The notes: a model not told the origin generated them from the sequence alone. DNA of 64,000 nucleotides from Symbiodinium sp. CCMP2592 (GCA_905221615.1 CAJNDT010000988.1:25001-89000), one strand, 5' to 3'; shown: positions 11,101 through 19,913, counted from the first letter of the stretch. A program made the numbers and translations.

Positions 11101-12369
11101 GGAGGTTGCCTTCTGGGCACGCTTCCAGGTCAAAGCGGCCTCTGCCGCCATCGTCTCGGCGGCATGCTCTGCCTGAAGAGCCTCTCGGATTGCCGGGTCG
11201 TCCAGCTCCGCGTGTGACAGGTCCTCGGCTGCCTCCGGCGGTGGCTGTTCCGGCCACTCGTCCTCACCACAGTAGCCGAACCACTCGTCCCATCCATCAC
11301 TTTCTCCTTGCCACGTACTCTCCTGCGCCCACATAGCATCCATGGGCCAATCGGTCTCCTGGCTGTAGAAGGAATTGTGTCCTCCATGGTGGCCCGCATT
11401 CATGCGGCGAGCTCCCGACAGCTGTTCATCCCACAACACCTGAAGTGCGTTGCTGATGCTCTCGAAATCTAACTTGTTGTGGGTCGCCGACAGGACGTCT
11501 CGGCGCTTTTCCAAGCTCAAAGAAGCCGCCTGAAGCAGCCTCCAGCCCCGAAGCACATCCAGGATGAAGGTGTCGTACGATTCCTCCTCGGTCTGCATCA
11601 CAGCCGACCTTGTATCGAAGAGCTTGTGCGCCGAAGCCGCCGCAGCCGCTGGCGCAGGAGTGCCTGAACCATCACCTGAAGGTTGAGCTCCATGGCCCGG
11701 TGACGCTCCAGTCTGACTGCCCTGTGGGGTCGGATGATCAGCCTGCACGGAAGCTGAGTCTGGCTGCCATTCCTCATCACGACCGGCATGGTCGCGACTC
11801 CCATTGCCCTTCTCACTGCCCTTCTCCTCTTCATCATATCCACGAAGCAAACTCTCAAGCCCAAACACCTGCTTATCGACAGTCAAGCCCAGGCGCTCCT
11901 CACGGAGCCGGAGAAGAGCCTCTTGAAACTCCTCAAAGCCAAGCGTCTCTCGGACCAGGAAGTTCGTGATCGGTTCTCCAGGCATGCGCTTGAACTGGAA
12001 GTACTGGGTCATAATGGCCGCCGCGTTGGGTAGGCTCCGGCGAACCAAAGGTGACTGAGCCAATCTCCTCAAGAAGATCAAAACTCCCTGCTCCGAATCG
12101 AACTCAGCCTGTGGCCAGCTCATTGCCAGCAAGCGGGCTGACCCAGTGAGCTTGCTGATCAGCCTGGTTGCCAGATACCGTCGCTGGCCATGCTTGGTCC
12201 CCTGAACATACCAAGAGACTTCTCGAGCGTATCGGCGCCATCCCTTCGGATGGCCGTCCCACGTCGGAGTGGGTCCTGTGCTTCCACCACCTTGGTCGAC
12301 AAAAGGCATTGTGCCCACGATCTCCGGTTCCCTCAGGGGGTCCGACCGATGCCACGAAAACCGCAGCAC
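4924..12369 (-). CDS. Copia Gag-Pol polyprotein (main frame, 2481 codons)
   Basis: Encodes the particle and replication proteins of the 8.4 kb element. Domains by residue: Gag capsid about 21-200; CCHC zinc knuckle CYRCGKPGHLSRDCP near 445-460; aspartic protease LLDCGAT with its Asp at 565; integrase with HX4H...CX2C (RFHNAAGH...CPHC) and D, D, E in VADVGE, PDNGTAF and LAESTVQ; reverse transcriptase with LDLSTAFLQ and catalytic GGHVDDFH. Met21 (12309) is a more likely start than Met1 (12369), because Gag-like sequence begins there. Two stretches of this frame are not real protein: residues about 808-1010, where another frame is the sensible one, and everything after residue 2390, where RNase H continues in the 4569-5199 frame. 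The open frame runs on to 4924 by chance. Residues about 1018-1300 form an accessory domain with a methyltransferase-like layout (VLVWEMGAPP, RVWFSPRGDRW, LFWEWP, DGCRYGL). Confidence 0.93.
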   Translation of the reverse strand: MLRFSWHRSDPLREPEIVGTMPFVDQGGGSTGPTPTWDGHPKGWRRYAREVSWYVQGTKHGQRRYLATRLISKLTGSARLLAMSWPQAEFDSEQGVLIFLRRLAQSPLVRRSLPNAAAIMTQYFQFKRMPGEPITNFLVRETLGFEEFQEALLRLREERLGLTVDKQVFGLESLLRGYDEEEKGSEKGNGSRDHAGRDEEWQPDSASVQADHPTPQGSQTGASPGHGAQPSGDGSGTPAPAAAAASAHKLFDTRSAVMQTEEESYDTFILDVLRGWRLLQAASLSLEKRRDVLSATHNKLDFESISNALQVLWDEQLSGARRMNAGHHGGHNSFYSQETDWPMDAMWAQESTWQGESDGWDEWFGYCGEDEWPEQPPPEAAEDLSHAELDDPAIREALQAEHAAETMAAEAALTWKRAQKATSELRRDRGFGVVKGKGKPPSFPGCYRCGKPGHLSRDCPNAAGGKGKTQFYIGEDTEPYYDPYQEYEAYGMTGKGKGKSFKGKNQFAVGKGAAWKGKGRMPAYRPQHPAVNAYGLEMMGIAGDPLDLNAASKSDNISPGGGLLDCGATASAGPEASVQRLIAAVLEKDHAATVTVDQSRRPYFCYGSGSWGRALQHVEIQSKASGNPKVFEVFALPNPPEYVEKWFRPEMLVPILVGMSHMGPRGAGMIVDFNDGYFVNATDQELRDKDQYMSTTSKGHYVADIVDYLTAGQQCTEGHCNVVIKKDSFRSHALPGTSEDLPIQLMCPLEFMGVTSVVCADQHAKSRRMIIHSAWARHQPSSSVDLEGSRMIQPSPLPNSDSNFFADNLESHGTQEGIEPGASLGREQGNVPRPSRREVVQNRLALLRPTSSGPCGIQPVRNVGRVRSVCFEAEVHPERGSTEFGHQSGECSDGAAGDGIATGGPQGRETGPRACEGRPRDGVRQKSLRAAFAATRSDPSGKEHGGDPTKDRREGQGCDTGTGSGDGGLRRHGEPQSPRDGGWSGRKADPRDSDIVTVDRELGPCEPRYTPVRPRLSEIPKKVARGLLAMASVLLAIGHRELHACLVEPGKVLVWEMGAPPQSMLATACHHEGLNCQRINHTNGFDLYKKETFVELRRLFLTNRPHRVWFSPRGDRWTPQQFLHDGSQLQQENTDHKRRTERTMLRRVCDFLLWCVDQEPKVELFWEWPADSEGWRDVVMKEFSTRLWERNKEWLTCRIDGCRYGLERPGSYEPRQFIQKKWQVKTTCPMFHANYKTKVCVQDHCHAPPFLLHEGPRLDYPWRFVSSVAKAWRQQLFPATWLKSLWEPEDETMNDERFRSAVLRLDQDGHRPSRRLVRRDGAEGYGTHYLEGASDFCDIMPVSIEAAEEDIEDVKDDGGSGYPQVPEPSDEDRRLWLRRLRRFHNAAGHPSNRNLARLIKEAGKPKWQVEMAMNYECPHCQALRPGGTASKQVPPLSTRPAPTAWSQVVADVGEVTSVVHKCKVKFVLFVDVATHFRVVEPLTRLGITELKQESAQDVIDAFSRRWLSDKPKPQVLIPDNGTAFTAKEFASFCSSVNIWLAPPAETEAWAHGLAESTVQEIKETTQRIQSANVDLSPETCLYLAAGALNQTAFVKGYSSYQWAYGKDFSFTDEDEDTIAQLRDDSPHAEYAKLVAKRQQAEECARITRARRVLSRLQNTITRQPIRTYAPTEMVKIWRRALPHELYRGRRGGHRKAGKPQWIGPGRVVFCETLPHQADDDPARHIVWVVIAGRLFRCSAHSVRPVTDVERTWYHVSTKENPTQWKSFQDIVPSREYEDLADQLPPGEDPEDALPDLPPEPDDETYAPSRRIRGKRSTAGPHPYVPPPREGPRAHQGPDDVNDYSPDFPQGIPDGLATGDERTGTSEPSGVIRNGDGTLRLHGESDHDGHTELEEDGASRDKRPGDDPADAAPKRQRPEDQEDALFHSLQDTDEGFIMEMDISFDSNRKLKKFLRAPSAYLVSKMRDCEVRFERLPSEHKVLFTRAKTKEVSSFLQQEAVRKCKDLAEEMFGKKSGRLMRCRWVLTWKDIPPEEQAESRQEARMNPETTVTADGQRKAKARIVLLGYEHPDLLKSGFNSSAPVQSLLTRCMTYQLAMQNGWELEGLDLSTAFLQTSKKEEMELWTSGVPELRQALGISDDSIMKILKDFYGSTTAPRGLWKDLDKTFKNLGAYKIMSDPCVWIWVEAVENPRNEDDRHRTIGFMGGHVDDFHRAGDLNNAKWCEIRQLTNDAYKWGQTKRGSYRHAGTDLEMKENSIDGKYLEVHQDSYVETLSDLELAKDSRVKDDQELTAGQISQCRGALGAVQWLAVQTQPQLCARCNLLLTDLSNKPTMKIAREIQSVITEVRRHPERLYFQKIPGVNHWQEMHIITLGDQAHCNRPRGGSTGGLITFFWRPRAQSRRAWTLGDGELEVVEATASGDRNHRCRSAGHGRVGGRQLSCQTTVGRAQWGHSRAGIGFSSDGNACRPTCTRDRGHRLKGRL
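9333..9944 (-). CDS. Internal Copia segment in an alternate frame: basic/Cys domain
   Basis: About 200 codons that look like real protein in a frame different from the surrounding polyprotein. They contain a Cys/His cluster (WPCFGQHPQVHVG, then MWEECEVCALRLKYTP, a CX2C followed by a basic/aromatic patch) and an amphipathic helix (RAMALLREDLKDGKPDRELVKVALEMEYAKNRYEQLLRR). The main frame over the same bases reads as low-complexity Gly/Arg/Pro, as expected out of register. The segment sits between protease and the methyltransferase-like accessory domain. It could be a separately translated small protein starting at MAPKKASN (9935), or part of the polyprotein displaced by a pair of compensating indels. 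I favour the latter. Confidence 0.6.
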   Translation of the reverse strand: MRAMAPKKASNPAPPLDESRAMYHDPRDVRSSKTGWPCFGQHPQVHVGSNRYGMWEECEVCALRLKYTPREGAPSSDTKVENAVTVQRAMALLREDLKDGKPDRELVKVALEMEYAKNRYEQLLRRRGVIPVAKSTVGTPPKIDEKGKDVTPGPARETAGYGDMENPNHHEMEDGVVGKPIPGTATSSPSTASWDHVNPATPQ

Positions 12370-12484
12370 CGACCCGACACACTGAAGGTGAGGCCCAAGC
12401 CTCTCGCTCAGGATCTCCCGGAAGACACTAGTTCCAAGACTCGGCCAGGTAGATGTGGAAGCTGCAACCGCCCTGGATCACGGA

Positions 12485-12502
12485 GACTCTGCTCCGCTAC
12501 CA
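12485..12502 (-). promoter_or_regulatory. Primer-binding site, initiator-Met-tRNA type
   Basis: One base inside the 5' LTR the element strand reads TGGTAGCGGAGCAGAGTC. The TGG is complementary to a tRNA CCA end. The implied acceptor stem begins with A1:U72 (AGCGGAG paired with CUCCGCU), a hallmark of eukaryotic initiator tRNA, which is the usual Copia primer. The dinoflagellate tRNA sequence itself is not in the window. Confidence 0.75.
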
Positions 12503-12503
12503 G

Positions 12504-12744
12504 TGCGATCGCGGAGCGAGCGCAACTGGCAGCAATCAGAAAGAATGTTCCCAAAGCCCAAATCTCCAGAAGCTATGCCCTCTTAGGACACAAGGCAGAA
12601 AGCTCGATGCGAACTCTCGTTTTCCGTGGCTGCAAAGGCTCACTCGGTTGGCTCACAAAAGGGGCCCCTTGAGAGATCAAGCGTCGGAGAGGAGTGCACA
12701 CTCAAAGGCTAACGCACATCACACATGATGACTAGGTTTTCGCA
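12504..12744 (-). repeat. 5' LTR of the minus-strand Copia element
   Basis: This 241-bp copy is identical to 4354-4594 except for C at 12595. It should hold the promoter and transcription start for minus-strand transcription. I cannot locate a TATA-like box with confidence. Confidence 0.95.
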
Positions 12745-12749
12745 TATCC
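12745..12749. repeat. Target-site duplication TATCC (right)
   Basis: Exact repeat of 4349-4353, directly outside the right LTR. Confidence 0.93.
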
Positions 12750-14950
12750 CCTTATGGTTGCATTCGGCCTTGACTTTTTCCAGGCGAGCGGGCCTTTGAG
12801 CAATTCACCATTGCTAGTGCTCTCGGTGACCACTGTTCATACGCATCTCGTGTGTACAATGATCATGACATGCCGTTAGAACACCATCTAGATTATTACA
12901 AGTACTACTGACACAGATCGGGCTATGAGAAAACGCGGGATGTAGTCGCAACAGAGCGCAGCAAAAACCAATGTGTGTCATGACGGAGCAACAAAGAGCA
13001 GAACGTATTTCTATTACTGTAGGTATTTGCACTACTGCCCCGACGATTCCAGGTCGGATTGGTGGCTCCTTGACTGGCTTCGCTCTCGAACTCGTCAGGT
13101 TTGGGTGATGCCTTTTCGGAGGCTAGATATTGGGTCTGGGGTTTGGGGGTGAAGGCTTCAGGGTCTTGAGGAGTTAAGGGGTCGCCTTTGTATTGAGGTA
13201 CGTCCTCTGGACCCTGTAGAGATCCATGCCACTCCTTACTTGTGAGCAGCGTAGAACATGTAAGTCGCGCAGGCGGGACCCAAGGGCTTCCTACGAAGGT
13301 TTTCCCGGGCAGTATACAATTCATTGATATGTAGATAAGTTGAACTTCAGCCGGTCCGCAGCATTCTGGTACGCCGTATTCCCATCACCCAGAAACAGTT
13401 GAGTGTTGAGGGCCGGGCAGACCATGGACTCGATGATGACTCCTGTCTGTCCTCCTTCTTTTTCGAACCATACCGTACGCTGCAGTCAGCACCAGTGTTT
13501 CGTAGTATGTCTACCCCGCCCATAGCCTAAGCTTCAGCCTGTTTGCGGCTTCTGGTCCAGGCACTGCAGGACCTAGAAGACTCAGCGGCTCGTCTACTCG
13601 AGGCCCGGGGGATTCAAGGTCTGCAAGGGTGACTTCGCGGGGAACGGAGGAAAAGTTCCCTCTAGCGATCTCTAGCCCATTTCTTACGATTATCTCTCCA
13701 ACCCGTTCCATCATTGCGGAACCAACCGCTTTAGGATAGGATCGGGCAGCCTGCCCGCTCGAACAGGAAGTGCGAATCACACAGGTCCAAGGTCTAAGGC
13801 TTAAGTCATGTGGCTTTCGTGGGGCGGGTCGCTTGTGACGGCCATGGGCCCACAAGAGCCAGGGGCCGAGCTGGTTCAGCAGTGAGCTTAGGGGACCCTG
13901 GTGGAGGGATGCCAAGCATGCCGGCGAAATCGGGTCAGGGCGGTCAGGGCTTGTGGGAGTTGAAAACAGTAAGCTGGTGGTGTCGAGTTTGCGAAATACG
14001 ATCAGCGGATTGGCTGAAGACATCCTTCACCGCAGTCGGGAGGGGCGGGAAACCGATCCGGCATCATGTGACTCGAGCTGTAACATGATTTGAAGTCTAT
14101 TGTTGAAGCGTGCTTTGGGATTTCCCACCGAGGTTTTGGGTTTTGTTGGTGATGTCGCCACTCGGGCAGTGATCGAATCCAAAGCTTAAGCAAACAAATT
14201 TTTGAAATTACCCTGAGGTCGCATTGCTGCGCAAAATTGGTGATGCAGGCGGAGTTGGTTACAGTAGGGCTTGTACTACGGAGGAATCGAGGGCAAGTTT
14301 AGCTCTGGAGACGATCTGGCTGTCGATTGCAGTGCCTCCATCAGCAATGCATGCCCGCAGGTACTGGTAGAGGGCTTGTAGTGGTGGTGATTTTCACGAA
14401 GAAGGGCAGCCATACTGATACTGGGATGATATGCCTCTATAGACTCTAGGGCCAGGACTATGTCAACATCCCTGCACAGCAAGTGGCCAGGCGTATTGCT
14501 GGCTGCCATGCGACAATGCAGGAAACATGAGCCCGATCCTGAGTGGTGGGTGGATTCCGAAAATTCGCAGCCTACAACGCCGGTCTCCTCTGCCAAACCC
14601 TTGTCCGGCGCGGAAGTCTTTGTCCTCCTGCCCGAAGTCGTAGCTGGTTCGGTGTGGTGGCTGGTAGGGATGTATTGATTAGAGAGTTGCTCGATGGGTT
14701 GTCGGGGTGGTTGGTGAGCTGATGTTTTAGCTTTATCTTGCCGAGAGTCTAGAAATCAAGACAGCCCATGAGGCTTGTAGTGCTTTTGTAGTGTTTTGTA
14801 CAACAACACTACTGTCTTATAAAACGCTATTGTCTCACATCAGGCAGCGTTTGTCCCAGGTTTGCACACAGGGCGGGGCTCTTTTCTCCCGGGGCGCAAG
14901 TCTTGAAGCCAGCCTGGGCTCGGAAAGGTCGGAGTGACTGAAGGAGTCTT
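12750..14950. other. No recognisable gene
   Basis: Mixed-composition sequence with only short overlapping frames (for example 13511-14023 minus, 12923-13324 minus). None carries a motif I can name and no repeat structure stands out. Confidence 0.5.
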
Positions 14951-14957
14951 CAAGACA

Positions 14958-15102
14958 GATGTATACACATACATATACATAGATGTGTGTATATGGTGTC
15001 CCCAATGTATAATACAATATATATATATATGTATGTATACATATATATATATATATATACACGTATGTATGTATGTATGTATGTATGTATGTACATATAG
15101 AT
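14958..15102. repeat. TA / ATGT microsatellite cluster
   Basis: Runs of (TA)n and (TATG)n, including an uninterrupted AT run near 15040-15058 and a GTAT/ATGT tetranucleotide run near 15063-15092. It is an AT island in otherwise GC-richer DNA. Confidence 0.9.
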
Positions 15103-15177
15103 GATACGTGATGTGTGCTCCGCAAAGGGAACGCCTGCACTTGTCGAGAGAACGCCTTGACCATGGAACGGTTTCCA

Positions 15178-15600
15178 GTTTTTGTCGCCGTTGTTTTGGG
15201 CTCGAAGCGGTGCCACGGTGCTCAGAAGGACGATTTGTTGCCGCTTGTTTTGGCTTCGAAGTGGTGCCCCAGTGCTAAGAAGCAAGATTTGTTGCCGTTG
15301 TTTTGGTGATTCGTTGCCGTTGTTTTGATTTCGAAGCGGTGCCCCGGTGCTCAGAACTACCATTTGTTCAGAAGTACGATTTGTTGCCGTTGTTTTGGCC
15401 TGGATGCGGTGCCCCAGTGCCCCCAGTGTGCTAAGAAGTACGAGTTGTTCCCGCTTGTTTTGGCCTTGAAGCGGGCCCCAGTGCTAAGAAGTACGATTTT
15501 TTGCCGTTGTTTTGGCCTCGGAGCAGTGCCCCAGTGCTAAGAAGTGCGAATTGTTGCCCTCTGCAGCGGTTCCTCAGGCTGGTCCTCAGGGCTAAGAATT
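15178..15600. repeat. ~53-bp degenerate tandem repeat
   Basis: Repeats built on TTGTTGCCGTTGTTTTGG, then a segment like CGAAGCGGTGCCCCAGTGC, then TAAGAAGTACGAT. I count at least six copies with small indels. The same unit reappears at about 16920-17095. Confidence 0.8.
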
Positions 15601-15790
15601 ACGATTGCCGTTGTTTTCATAAGAATACTATTTATGCGCGGCCCGCGGCCATGTGCGGCCACGCGGCCCGCGGCCCACGCCCACGCGGTGGCTCGTGTTC
15701 ACGATGGACCGCGTTCACGTGGCTGTGCACGGCGGCCCCATGGCGACGCTCTGCGGTCCCCGGCACGCGAGCATGGCCGTGACCGGTGGT
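15601..15790. other. GC-rich spacer between two minisatellites
   Basis: Short GC-rich stretch (GCGGCCCGCGGCC-like) with no gene, separating the 53-bp repeat from the TTTAGGG-bearing repeat. Confidence 0.4.
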
Positions 15791-15794
15791 CAAC

Positions 15795-16840
15795 AGCGAC
15801 ACGTTTGGGGTTTCGTTTAAACCCATTCCTTTTAGGGTTTGGGTTTTTCGCAGCCACCCACTCCTTTTCGGCTTCAAGGTTTCGCACACACCTACTCCTT
15901 TAAGGTTGAAGGTTTCGCACCCACGCCCTCCTTTTGGTGTTTGGGGTTTCGCACCCACCCACTCCCTCCAGGGTTTGGGGTTTCGCACCTGCTTGACTCC
16001 GTCCTTTTAGGGTTCAGGGTTTCGCACTCACCCACTCCTTTTTGGGCTGAATGTTTCGTAGCCACTCACCCGTTTTGGGGTTCAGGGTGCGAGGCCTGGA
16101 TGCAAAAAAGGGTGCGAAACTACCAGGTGTCCTTGCAAGCAAGCCTGCAGCAAGAAGGGTTTCGCACCCATCCATGCACTGCTTTTGGGGTTTGGGGTTT
16201 CGCAGTCACCCACTTCTTTCAGGGTTCATGGTTTCACGCCCACCCACTCTTTTTACGGTTCAGGGTTTCGTGGCCTCTCAGGGTTTGGGGTTTCGCACTC
16301 ACCCACTCTTTTTAGGGTTTGGATTTGGGGTTTGGCACAAACCCGCTCGTTTTAGTGTTTGGGGTTTCGCAGCCACCCGCTCCTTTTAGGGTTCAAGGTT
16401 TCGCGCACACCTACGCCATCCTACACCTTCAGGGTTCAGGGTTTCGCACCCATCCACTCCTTTCAGGGTTCAACGTTTTGCACCCACCCACTCCTTTTTG
16501 GGCTTTGGGGTTTCGCACACACCCACTCTCTTTAGGGTTTGCCACCCATGCCGTTTGGGGTATGAGGGTTTCGTAGCCACTCAGTCCGTTTAGGGTTCAG
16601 GGTTTCACACCCACCCAATCGTTTTAGGGTTTGAGGGTTTCGTAGCCACTCACGGCTGTTGGGGTTCATAGTTGCGCGCCCACCCATGCACCCTTTTAAG
16701 GTTTGCGGTTTCGCAGCCACCCACTTCTTATAGGTTTCAGGGTTTCGAACGGGTTTGAGGTTTTTCTTTTTAGGGTTTCGAGATGTTTCAAGGCTCCGCA
16801 CCCACTCGCTGCTTTTGGAGTTTGGGGTTTCGATTTTTAT
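15795..16840. repeat. ~35-bp minisatellite carrying TTTAGGG-like motifs
   Basis: Roughly thirty degenerate units of the pattern TTTTAGGGTTTGGGGTTTCG followed by CACCCACCCACTCC. TTTAGGG is the telomere repeat type of dinoflagellates and plants, so the unit looks like a telomere-type motif joined to a CACCCA-rich half. The open frames over it change phase with indels and encode repetitive Gly/Phe/His-rich peptides, so I do not call them genes. Confidence 0.8.
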
Positions 16841-16919
16841 TGATCCTCTTAGGATATACTGCTGCTACATTGCTTCCACGACTACTACTGCTACTCCTGC
16901 CCTGGTCATACGACGACAG

Positions 16920-17095
16920 CCATGTGTTTTTGCCTTGAAGCGGCGCGCCAGGGCTGAGAAGTAAGATGTGTTGCCGCTCTTTTGGCCTGGACGCTGTGCC
17001 CCAGCAGTGCTAAAACCTACGTTTTGTTGCCGCTTTGTTGGCCTCGAAGCGGTGCCCCAGCGCTAAGAAGTGCGATTTGGCCTCGAAGCAGTCGG
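16920..17095. repeat. Second block of the ~53-bp repeat
   Basis: Three to four degenerate units (TTGCCGC..TTTTGGCCT, CGAAGCGGTGCCCCAG, GCTAAGAAGT) homologous to 15178-15600. The two blocks bracket the TTTAGGG-bearing minisatellite. Confidence 0.7.
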
Positions 17096-18194
17096 TGGTG
17101 ATCCGATCGTGGGCAGCCTGACCTGCACGTACACGTCAAGGATGGTCCTTGCCAGCAGATTTGGTTTTACGAAAGTCACAGTTTCAGAATTAATATTCAA
17201 AAAACCACAACTTCAAAATTTCTCTACAAACTAGACCTTTCTGGTTTGAAATGCATTCATTGTGCCGGATGGCACGGATTTCCTTCTTCTGTACTTGCAT
17301 TATATGCTCTGTCCCACAGTGTAAATTTTCCAGAAGAGCGTGTAAGTTCTGTAAAACACAGTGTGTGTGTGTTGCAAGTTTCCAGGGTCGCCGGCCTTCT
17401 GGGCGCTCCGCCCCGTACTCCGTTGCCTTTTTCTGGGAACCTTCGGTAAATCATAAACTTCATAAACAAGATGTACAACTTCATCATTGACAAATCTGAG
17501 CTCACAAAAAATTGTGTGCAAATTTTCATTAAAATCCATAGTCCATGCATGGAGCCTGTCGCAGCACATGCAAAGTCATAAACAAAGCACTCGCCCTTCG
17601 AGTGCCAAGTCATCATGCAAAACCAGCCAATATACCGTGCAAGCCGTGAAGTTCCTAAGCAATAAACTGATATGCCTTAAACTTAAACCCTATAGATCGT
17701 AAACTACCAGCTGGTGAGATGGAAAGGTCTTCAGCCGCAGCCTGGCCGTGAAGCTGGACAGATCCGAGGAGGTGAGCTACCTGTATCAGCCTGAGCCGAA
17801 GGTTTTGCATGTGTAAGGTTTGCATTTTTAGAGCTTTCTAGGGCTTCGTAAGGTTTTTTGAGGGGTACTGCGAGTTCTCGTTAGGGTTTTTTATGCGAGT
17901 CTTATGGGGTTTTGGAAGGTCTAGTTGGGTTTTATTCCTCGGCTGCTGCAGATGTTATTTTCGGGCTGTTAGGCCTGAGGCTGGCTGTTTCAGAGCGTTT
18001 TCCCTCATCACAGAATGTCCGGAAGTTTGGAAGTCTGAGCAGGACAGATTCGGTTTGAATGCAGGACGGTCGGAAGTGCAGCCGAGGCATCCTTACACCT
18101 TTTCAGAGCTGTTGTTTCAGCTTACAGCTAGCTGGAGTCGGAGGCATAGCTTCTTCGGGCATCCTAAGCACTTCGGTGGAGATGTTTAACAGCA
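17096..18194. other. No recognisable gene; upstream region of the peptidase gene
   Basis: AT-richer sequence with short frames only. Degenerate GGGTTT words occur near 17870-17940. The promoter of the downstream peptidase gene should lie here, but no TATA or other known motif is evident. Confidence 0.4.
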
Positions 18195-19913
18195 GTGAAG
18201 GGCATCGCTTCCGCATCGCTTCCTCTTACGTCGCGACTGGACATGCCGAAGGCACACTCAAGCAGAGTAGGTGCGACTAGATGCGCATATCCTGCCATGG
18301 AGTCTTTACAAGTCGAAGAAGACCCTGCAAGGGCCTTAAGGGCAGAGCCAAGGGCATGGACGCCGATCAAGATTGTTGTGGCCACGAGTCTCGTACTTGG
18401 GAGTCTGGGCTTGGGTCCAGTCTTAATCCATAACTTTGTCAGTCCGGCCCCTACAACGACCACTGCCACTACCACCTTTGTCTCCACGGCTACCACTGCC
18501 AACACCACTACCTCTACCTCGACTGCCACCTCCACCTCTACCGTGACCACTACCTCTACCGCCACCTCCACTGCTACCACTGCCACCGCCACTGCCACTA
18601 CTGCCACCACCACCACCACCCTTGCCGCGGCACCACCACAACCTGGCGACGAAATCTGCCAGGACTTGCCTTACTCCCCGGTACCTGTACCTGCGATCAC
18701 AGTCGGCCCTGCCGAACCGGTTGCGGACTGGGAGAGTTGCCCCATGTCTGCGGCAAGATATGAGGCGGGCTTAGGAGCCGGGGTGAGCCCCCCATCTCCG
18801 CATAGGCGTCTTTCAGGCGGCATGTGCCGCAGATACCGAGTGCCACTCGACTACAGCCAGGGCTTGGCGGGAGGAAACATCGTTGTGACGGTGAAGCGTT
18901 CCGAGCCTCCCAGACAAAGCGACGGCCAGCTCTGGATGATGCAAGGAGGGCCTGGCGGGCCTTCACATCCTTTGCTGGGAATGATTTCAGTCCCTGGCAA
19001 GGTCTCCTATGCGTTGGACCACCGCGGCACAGGATGGTCCACCGTGTTGGATTGCCCGAAAGTCCGCAAGCAGCCTGGTAAGCTGCCCTGGGGCAACTCC
19101 TGGATGAAGTGGGTAGGCCTTGGCAACGTATCTGCCGAAACTGTTGATGCCTGTCTGGCGGAAATCTCAGACGACATTGGTGCGCCCAAGCATTTTACTG
19201 CGGCGAATGCCGCGCGAGATTTGGCCTCCGTAATCATGGCAATTCAAAGCGAAACAGGAAGCACTGCCGATGTTGGCATCCATGGCTTTTCCTATGGAAC
19301 CGTGTGGGCTCGACGCTTCCTGGAACTGCAGGGCGAGGAATTTCCTGTAATCGTCTCGCATGTCGGCATTGATGGCGTTTGCAGTGGGGATTATGACTTT
19401 GGGCAATACGCCTTGGCAGCCAACCGTGCCGGGCAGCGGCTCTTGGACGAGTATTGCGACGCAGATTGTCGCAGCAAACTAGGCGCACCTGCCACTGGCT
19501 CTGTTGCCCTCTGGTTTGGGGAGGCTGTGAAGGAGATTGACAGGGCCATCGGCGCCGATGGTTCGGGCGGCGGTTTTTGTGGGAAGTACTTCTGGGAGCG
19601 TTTTGCAAAGTCCTCCTCTCTTTCTGGGTGGACCGCCAAGGCCTCAGTCAAGGAGGCTCTGGGCGCAATAGGCTATGTGGATGTTACGCTAGGGTCTCCA
19701 TCCATGAAAACGTTTGTCGCGCTGGTCCTCACCTTGCGACGATGTGTCAGAGACACAAGTGCAACGGCCATCCCAAGTGATTTCTGGGCTGTTGTCGACT
19801 TAATCGATGGCGGAGTTCGGCGTGCGGAGGACTACTTTGCAACGTATCCGGCATCCTTTTCCGCGATTCTTCACCACGTCGTCAGCTTCGGTGACATGTG
19901 GAAGGGGCCTTAG
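18195..19913 (+). CDS. Membrane-anchored S33-type serine peptidase, N-terminal part
   Basis: Alpha/beta-hydrolase of the tripeptidyl-aminopeptidase (TAP-like, S33) type. It likely cleaves peptides from the N-terminus outside the cytosol. The open frame starts at 18195; Met35 (18297, MESLQVEED) is a credible alternative start. A single hydrophobic segment (about residues 58-80) looks like a signal anchor. It is followed by a ~60-residue Thr/Ala-rich, mucin-like stalk and then the hydrolase core. Core motifs are QGGPGG (oxyanion region, about 250), DHRGTGWS (about 275) and the nucleophile elbow GFSYGT (Ser near 366). The frame stops after FGDMWKGP, before the catalytic Asp and His. Those lie in a second frame just downstream. 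An intron or an indel must join them; without that the product is inactive. Confidence 0.8.
   Translation: MKGIASASLPLTSRLDMPKAHSSRVGATRCAYPAMESLQVEEDPARALRAEPRAWTPIKIVVATSLVLGSLGLGPVLIHNFVSPAPTTTTATTTFVSTATTANTTTSTSTATSTSTVTTTSTATSTATTATATATTATTTTTLAAAPPQPGDEICQDLPYSPVPVPAITVGPAEPVADWESCPMSAARYEAGLGAGVSPPSPHRRLSGGMCRRYRVPLDYSQGLAGGNIVVTVKRSEPPRQSDGQLWMMQGGPGGPSHPLLGMISVPGKVSYALDHRGTGWSTVLDCPKVRKQPGKLPWGNSWMKWVGLGNVSAETVDACLAEISDDIGAPKHFTAANAARDLASVIMAIQSETGSTADVGIHGFSYGTVWARRFLELQGEEFPVIVSHVGIDGVCSGDYDFGQYALAANRAGQRLLDEYCDADCRSKLGAPATGSVALWFGEAVKEIDRAIGADGSGGGFCGKYFWERFAKSSSLSGWTAKASVKEALGAIGYVDVTLGSPSMKTFVALVLTLRRCVRDTSATAIPSDFWAVVDLIDGGVRRAEDYFATYPASFSAILHHVVSFGDMWKGP
18447..18630. repeat. 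ACC/ACT-rich repeat encoding the Thr-rich stalk
   Basis: Imperfect ACC, ACT and GCC codon run inside the peptidase gene. On the minus strand it gives spurious Val/Gly-rich frames. Length variation here would change only stalk length, as long as it stays in multiples of three. Confidence 0.85.

Larger units (their letters stand above)
4354..12744 (-). mobile_element. Complete Ty1/copia LTR retrotransposon, 8.4 kb
   Basis: On the minus strand the order is 5' LTR (12744-12504), primer-binding site, Gag, protease, accessory region, integrase, reverse transcriptase, RNase H, 3' LTR (4594-4354). Integrase before reverse transcriptase places it in the Copia group. LTRs start with TG and end with CA, are both 241 bp, and differ at one position (A at 4445 versus C at 12595). 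A 5-bp TATCC duplication flanks it. The near-identical LTRs point to a recent insertion, yet the polyprotein needs frame changes at three places. The element is therefore either newly inactivated, affected by base-call indels, or using recoding. Confidence 0.95.

Noticed and set aside
12504-12744. Spliced-leader relic in the small Copia LTR
   Set aside because: Only a CTCAAG-length match on the element strand, expected by chance.
15178-17095. CRISPR-like array
   Set aside because: Tandem degenerate repeats without unique spacers, in a eukaryotic context.
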